From Prevotellaceae bacterium UBA3849 (GTDB lineage: Bacteria; Bacteroidota; Bacteroidia; Bacteroidales; Bacteroidaceae): 64,000 bases of DNA. Below, piece after piece: positions 59,253-64,000 of the stretch. Under the pieces are notes generated by a model. That model saw only the letters and a program-made list of their open reading frames with translations, did no database searches and had not been told where the DNA came from. Where the stretch lies: contig DGHL01000040.1 in NCBI GenBank assembly GCA_002392645.1, positions 14,101 to 78,100 of the forward strand, written 5' to 3'. The position numbers and the translations under genes were made by a program. Numbering within the stretch: the first letter of the stretch is position 1; the number at the start of each line of letters is the position of its first letter.

Positions 59253-59296
59253 TAGATAATGTTTTTATTCTATTTAAACTTAAAATAGTGAATATT

Positions 59297-61483
59297 ATGA
59301 AGATTAACATAAAAAGCAAAACTCTCTCTCTGTTTGCAGTAGCCATGCTTGGTACTCCTATGGTGGTGTCATGTGTGGATGAGCCTGATGCGTCGAATCT
59401 TTACACTGCACTGGATCTTACTATAGAGCAGACTTTGGAGAATGATGAGGATTTGTCTGCCTTCAATGCTATATTGAAGAAGACAATCTATGCAAATACC
59501 TTGTCAACATGGGGCAAATATTCTTGTTTTGCTCCTGTAAACGAGGGCGTGTCTCTGTATCTGGATTCTTTGTATAACGATAAGTCATGTGACGGAATAG
59601 TGAAGCCTTTGCACAACGGCATCAAGGAAGTTCCAAACTTTGAGAGTCTGGATGTGATGGAAAAGGTAGAGCTTATGCCAAAGGAACTTTGCGTGGATTT
59701 GGCTAAATATCACCTTTCAGGCGATGAGTGCTCCATGGCAGATGTTTCTGGTCAGACAACGTGGAACACCATGTTGCTCGGACGATATGTAAACGTACAT
59801 ATTGATAATGGTAAGACATGGCTCGGTCCAGATTCCTACATCATTGAGGGTGACGTGTCTTGTTCAAATGGTCTGATACAGAAGCTGTCAGGTATGATTC
59901 GCCGTGAGGATCGTCTTATAGCTGAACAGCTGGCTACTGATGAGAACTTCAGCATCTTCTCAGAGGCACTGAAAGCAACAGGAATAGATCAGGAACTCAC
60001 GGTAGAGAAGAAGGATACTGTTTTCTCTCTTGCTGAAAGTAAACCAACAGATCGTGATGGTAATGCATTGTATTGCCCTACCGAGTGTAAGGTGGCATTC
60101 ACCATCTTCGCTGAGAGCGACGACGTGTTTGCGCAGGCAGGAATTACAGACTTCCAGAGCTTGGTAGAGAAGTGTAAGGAATGGTATGGAGGTTCTGCCG
60201 CTTGGTATAACTATCTCAACGAGAAGAATATCCAGGTTTCTACTGGCGATGACTATACTAATGAGTGGAACGTACTCCACATGTTCGTAGCTTATCACAT
60301 ACTTCGCGCAGGCATGCCTGTTGACCAGATTGTATATGAGAAGACAAACAGCAATCAGTCTGTGTGGAATGTATCATTTGGATATGAGCCTCAGGAGTAT
60401 TTTGAGACGATGTTGCCTAACACTCTCTTGAAGGTATGGGCAACCAATCCTAACTCGCAAGGCAAGGAGCCAAAGCTGTGGATTAACCGCTACCGTCAGA
60501 ACAATACTCTGACAGATGAGTACGGAACGCTGGGTTCTGATGCTACTCACCCGATTATCTTCCCAGGTGTACAGATTGATCGTACATACAACAAGGGTAC
60601 CCTTAATGGATATATCCATAAGATCAACGGAATCTTGAAGTATGATCAGCAGACTGTCGCTTCATTCTATGAGCGTATCCGTCTTGACTCTTCTACATTC
60701 TTGTATGAGTTGATAAACAACGGTATCAGAAATGCAACAGCATCACAGGTTTCAAATATGAACGGTGGCGGTGATGGAAACCGTGTAGCATTCGATGTTA
60801 ACTATTTTGATAATATTGTATGCTACAATCCTAATACAGTGCTTCGCTTTAATGTGCTTGGTGCATGGCGTGCGCATAACTCAGACCAGTTCCAGGGTTG
60901 GGATACATACGACATAGCATTCAAGTTGCCTCATGTGCCAACAGGTGAATATGAGCTCCGCATTATCTATCCTCCTATGATTAGAGGTGGTATGATGCAG
61001 TTCTACCTTGGTGAGTCAAGTGACCAGGCAGAGATGGTGGCACAAGGTACACCATTTGATGCACAGCTGAATCCGTATGAGAATGCTTCTTTCGGTTTCA
61101 TTGATGTGGACCCAGACAATGAGGAGTTTGGTATAGAGAGCGATCAGGTGATGCACGTACGTGGTTATATGCGTGCACCTGCCTCATTCTCTCGTGCAAC
61201 GTATAATACGAATACAAACAAGCTGACGGTGACAGCAGATGATCCTTATGCAGCTTGTAGGCAGATGACAGGTGGCACAAGCTGTCGCACAGAATCAGGC
61301 TATGGCACGATGATGCTGCGCCGTGTAGTATGTACACAGCAGTTCAAGCAGGGTACTGACTACTGGTTGCGAATAAAGAACCTCATCACGAATGCAGCAA
61401 ACCTTGGATGGTCGTTCGATTTCGTAGAACTCGTACCTACAGGTATCGTAAACAGTCAGACAATGATGGAGGACTGGTACTAA
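59297..61483 (+). CDS. FAS1-domain lipoprotein
   Basis: 728 residues from the ATG at 59297; the frame also offers a GTG at 59288, less likely. Lipoprotein signal LSLFAVAMLGTPMVVSCVD with a lipobox Cys. FAS1-like modules at about 22-210 (SAFNAILKKTIYANTLSTWGKYSCFAPVNEGV...CSNGLIQKLSGMI) and about 215-470 (NFSIFSEALKATGID...KGTLNGYIHKINGIL). The C-terminal about 250 residues look like a beta-sandwich (YEMRIIYPP-like GEYELRIIYPPMIRGGMMQFYLGESS). No catalytic motif. Follows susD by 44 nt. Confidence 0.82.
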   Translation: MKINIKSKTLSLFAVAMLGTPMVVSCVDEPDASNLYTALDLTIEQTLENDEDLSAFNAILKKTIYANTLSTWGKYSCFAPVNEGVSLYLDSLYNDKSCDGIVKPLHNGIKEVPNFESLDVMEKVELMPKELCVDLAKYHLSGDECSMADVSGQTTWNTMLLGRYVNVHIDNGKTWLGPDSYIIEGDVSCSNGLIQKLSGMIRREDRLIAEQLATDENFSIFSEALKATGIDQELTVEKKDTVFSLAESKPTDRDGNALYCPTECKVAFTIFAESDDVFAQAGITDFQSLVEKCKEWYGGSAAWYNYLNEKNIQVSTGDDYTNEWNVLHMFVAYHILRAGMPVDQIVYEKTNSNQSVWNVSFGYEPQEYFETMLPNTLLKVWATNPNSQGKEPKLWINRYRQNNTLTDEYGTLGSDATHPIIFPGVQIDRTYNKGTLNGYIHKINGILKYDQQTVASFYERIRLDSSTFLYELINNGIRNATASQVSNMNGGGDGNRVAFDVNYFDNIVCYNPNTVLRFNVLGAWRAHNSDQFQGWDTYDIAFKLPHVPTGEYELRIIYPPMIRGGMMQFYLGESSDQAEMVAQGTPFDAQLNPYENASFGFIDVDPDNEEFGIESDQVMHVRGYMRAPASFSRATYNTNTNKLTVTADDPYAACRQMTGGTSCRTESGYGTMMLRRVVCTQQFKQGTDYWLRIKNLITNAANLGWSFDFVELVPTGIVNSQTMMEDWY

Positions 61484-61550
61484 TTAGTTAAACATATAAG
61501 TTGAATAATTAGTAGTTCAAGTATATTAACCGTTTAAGAGAACGATTCTT

Positions 61551-63434
61551 ATGAAGTACAATAATAAAATAGGTATGATGATAGTAGCAGGCGGAATGCT
61601 TGCTGCTACCTCATGCTCCGATTTCTCAGACTACAATACTGCTCCAGATGACTTCGGTATGACTGGTGGCAAGACATTGTGGCAGAATATCAGTGAGATC
61701 AATAATTTGTCAAAGTTCGCAGAGATTGTGGAGAAGGTAGGCTTCAAGTCTAATTTGGATGCTCCTACATTCTACACTTTGTTTGCACCGCAGGATGGTA
61801 CTTACAATGCCGACTCTGTATTACAGATATTGGAGTCAGGCCTGCCAGAGGACACTGCAATCGTGCTGAAGGAGTTCGTAAAACAGCATGTGGTACAGTT
61901 CAACCATCCTCTCAACGCAGCATTAGAGGAGTCAACACTTTTGTCACTCAATGCTAAGACTCATGCCTTTTCACCATTGCATTATGGCGATGCTACTTTC
62001 ACCAACAATGTCAACATTCCTGCAAGTAACGGTGTGATACATATCACCAATGGTAATGAGGGCTTCTATACCAACATATACGAGTATCTTGACAAGATAG
62101 AAGGTTGCGACTTGTTCCGTGACTATGTCAAGAAGTATGACGAACAGTATATTGATGAGTCAAACTCAGTGATGGGTCCTATCGTAAATGGCGTACAGAG
62201 CTATGAGTACATAGAGTATGCTCACCGCAACTCTGTAATAAATGGCATATTACGTGCGCAGCTTGAGAATGAGGACAGTTTATACACTATGCTGTTCCCA
62301 AATGACAAGGCATGGACCAACTCATATAACAGGATACACAAAGACTACAAGTATCTGAAGAAGATGAGTTACACAGACCTGACAGCTACGACGGTTGCCG
62401 GCGCTTCAATGAAGGTGACCGATGGTAAGGCTGATATTACGGTAACTTCAGATCCCGCTTACCTTACCGACTCATTGACAAAGAAAATGATGATTTCTGA
62501 TCTGGCATTTTCACACGGCTATCCATGTAACGACGTACTGCTCTCTGGAGGTGGTACGAAGGTTGATAGTGTCTTCAGTACTACCAGAGACTTTTTGGTA
62601 AGTGCCAAGGACATAGAGGATCATACCTTGGAGAAATATCGTATGTCAAACGGTTTCGTAAGACTTACGGACTCTATACCATTCCAGCCATGGCAGACTT
62701 TTGAGCCTATTATTACAACCACCAGACGCGTACGTGTGTTGAATGGTGCAGGTGGTACGTTCTCAATTGCAAAGGAAAAATTCAAGAAGGGTGGCGAACG
62801 TGATACTCTGTTTAAGTATGTCCCTGATTATTTCTATGATCGCATTCTTGGTGAGAAGAGTGGTGACTCAAAGTACTTCACGTTTACGACCACACAAAGT
62901 ACCACACAGTCCTCAATACCAGAGTTGGATTTCGCTATAGCGAGAGAACAGGGTGATAAGTATATCAGTAACGTTCTTTCAACGACATATCATATATATG
63001 TGTTGACTATTCCTAACCAGATATTGGATAATGTAGAAGAAGGCATAATCACTAAGCAGAAACCATACTATCTCAGTTTCTACCTTAACTATACCGACTC
63101 AACAGAGAGTGGTGACCCAGTGATAAAGCATCAGCAGCTGTTCCTTAGCGAGAATGCTGACCCATCATGGGGACCAAAGGAGGTAACAGAGAGTAAGGTT
63201 CGCCACATCGTGACAGAGCCAGGCTATGCCCAGGTGATCGATCTTGGTGAGTTTACTTTCCCGGTATCATACTATGGTACGGAGGCTTGCCCAAGTCTTA
63301 TGATGTGTCACACACAGAAGTTTAATACATCTACGAAGCGTAACTCGTATGAGCATGAGCTGCGTGTTGCTGGAGTCTATCTGGTTCCTGTAGAGGCAAA
63401 CGATTACTTCATTACAAAGTCAGATAAGGAATGA
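61551..63434 (+). CDS. FAS1-domain lipoprotein
   Basis: 627 residues. Lipoprotein signal MMIVAGGMLAATSCSDF. A first FAS1-like module about 40-165 (LSKFAEIVEKVGFKSNLDAPTFYTLFAPQDGTYNADSVLQ, FVKQHVVQFNHPL, NIPASNGVIHITNG) and a second about 175-380 (YTMLFPNDKAWTNSYNRIH, YRMSNGFVRLTDSIPFQPW). The C-terminal about 240 residues are beta-rich. It is the third FAS1 lipoprotein of the operon and is followed 32 nt later by another susC. The three proteins are clearly different in sequence, so they are not recent duplicates. Confidence 0.82.
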   Translation: MKYNNKIGMMIVAGGMLAATSCSDFSDYNTAPDDFGMTGGKTLWQNISEINNLSKFAEIVEKVGFKSNLDAPTFYTLFAPQDGTYNADSVLQILESGLPEDTAIVLKEFVKQHVVQFNHPLNAALEESTLLSLNAKTHAFSPLHYGDATFTNNVNIPASNGVIHITNGNEGFYTNIYEYLDKIEGCDLFRDYVKKYDEQYIDESNSVMGPIVNGVQSYEYIEYAHRNSVINGILRAQLENEDSLYTMLFPNDKAWTNSYNRIHKDYKYLKKMSYTDLTATTVAGASMKVTDGKADITVTSDPAYLTDSLTKKMMISDLAFSHGYPCNDVLLSGGGTKVDSVFSTTRDFLVSAKDIEDHTLEKYRMSNGFVRLTDSIPFQPWQTFEPIITTTRRVRVLNGAGGTFSIAKEKFKKGGERDTLFKYVPDYFYDRILGEKSGDSKYFTFTTTQSTTQSSIPELDFAIAREQGDKYISNVLSTTYHIYVLTIPNQILDNVEEGIITKQKPYYLSFYLNYTDSTESGDPVIKHQQLFLSENADPSWGPKEVTESKVRHIVTEPGYAQVIDLGEFTFPVSYYGTEACPSLMMCHTQKFNTSTKRNSYEHELRVAGVYLVPVEANDYFITKSDKE

Positions 63435-63466
63435 AGATATTAACAAAGAATAACGAAGAATAGTTA

Positions 63467-64000
63467 TGAAGAGCAATATATATGACATTATGCAGCGCTT
63501 GGGCCAGAGGCTTCTGCTCTGCTTTATAGCAACTACATTGTCATGCGCGGTTTATGCTCAGGATGAATCGGATGATTCTTTTGCGGAAGAAGAAGCACCA
63601 ACCCTGAAACAGCCGAAGCGTAAGACCGCTGTGGACAATGTTCCTACATGTGAAATAAAAGGTATCGTAGTAGATGAGGCAAACGGACAGCCACTTGCAG
63701 GTGTACGCGTGCAGGCTACTGATGACAATCGTTTCACTGCTATGACGAATGCAACGGGTGAGTTCACCATAAAGGTGCCAACATATACTACATCTTTATA
63801 TGTACAGGCTCCACGTCACATGTCACAGCATGTAGGTATCAATGCTGCCGACGAAAAACAGACGGTAAAGGTATCAATGTTGTCAGACAACTTCCGTCCA
63901 ATGTATGATGAGAAAACGATTTACACATCTCAGAATACATTTACCGCTATCGGCAACAGACTTTCAATAGATGATGAGATAGGTGCGAAACTCGGTGGTG
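63467..64000 (+). CDS. Second SusC/RagA-type TonB-dependent transporter (N-terminal part)
   Basis: Open frame of 178 codons from the ATG at 63467 to the window edge. Signal peptide (LLLCFIATTLSCAVYAQ). An acidic linker (DESDDSFAEEEAPTLKQPKRK) then a CarboxypepD_reg-like domain (IKGIVVDEANGQPLAGVRVQATDD, TNATGEFTIKVPTYTTSLYV), followed by the beginning of the plug region. Identification as SusC rests on this domain and on its position after a SusCD-FAS1 run; the barrel is outside the window. Confidence 0.8.

Overview
The window reads as a chromosomal segment of a Bacteroidales bacterium, most likely a Prevotellaceae (Prevotella-like) gut or rumen species. The reasons are many Bacteroidetes-type promoters (TTTG at -33, TAnnTTTG at -7), SusC/SusD pairs, DUF4199, DUF4827 and DUF805 genes, a fused DAHP synthase/chorismate mutase, and a rhamnogalacturonan-degrading gene pair with dockerin-like tails. 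Both ends cut genes: alaS on the left and a second susC on the right.

Layout. 1-5.9 kb (minus): start of alaS, a fused FolK-like/TPR gene, a foldback repeat element, then a membrane/envelope cluster (UbiA-type prenyltransferase, acyltransferase, phosphoethanolamine-transferase-like sulfatase). 6-14.1 kb (plus): a secreted Cthe_2159-type beta-helix protein, a zinc-phospholipase-C-like protein without a visible signal peptide, and a hipBA toxin-antitoxin module tightly bracketed by a perfect 30-bp direct repeat. 14.5-19 kb (minus): a Phe/Tyr operon (pheA, aminotransferase, DAHP synthase/chorismate mutase, tyrA) preceded by a complete attenuator with a 23-residue Phe/Tyr-rich leader peptide. 19-27.8 kb (minus): S41 protease, dCMP deaminase, M3 peptidase, Crp-type regulator, ApbE, two envelope DUFs, a GT2 and DUF4199. 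About 28 kb (plus): SRP RNA followed 3 nt later by tRNA-Thr. 28.2-38.9 kb (minus): DUF805, glmM, DUF4827, DHH phosphoesterase, nucleotidyltransferase, thiL, pnp, lpxK, sppA.

39-50.1 kb (plus) is a rhamnogalacturonan-degradation locus: a CE12 acetylesterase, a 1634-residue PL11 lyase with an inserted BACON-like domain and a C-terminal dockerin-like pair, a 949-residue secreted protein with the same dockerin-like tail, and, directly downstream, a small secreted beta-rich protein that could be a cohesin-like partner. A YoeB-type toxin-antitoxin pair follows. 51-64 kb (plus) is a long operon-like run: FAS1 lipoprotein, SusC, SusD, FAS1, FAS1, second SusC (cut).

The most interesting non-coding signals are the pheA attenuator and a family of 19-nt dyads (GTAAAAGCTATCATATTAC and variants) spaced by exactly 3 nt to give a strict 22-nt period. 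This family occurs at three intergenic loci (14.25, 29.07 and 45.85 kb), each starting with a near-palindromic cap unit. Several other intergenic micro-repeat families are present. Product names rest on motif recognition by eye; no database search was run.
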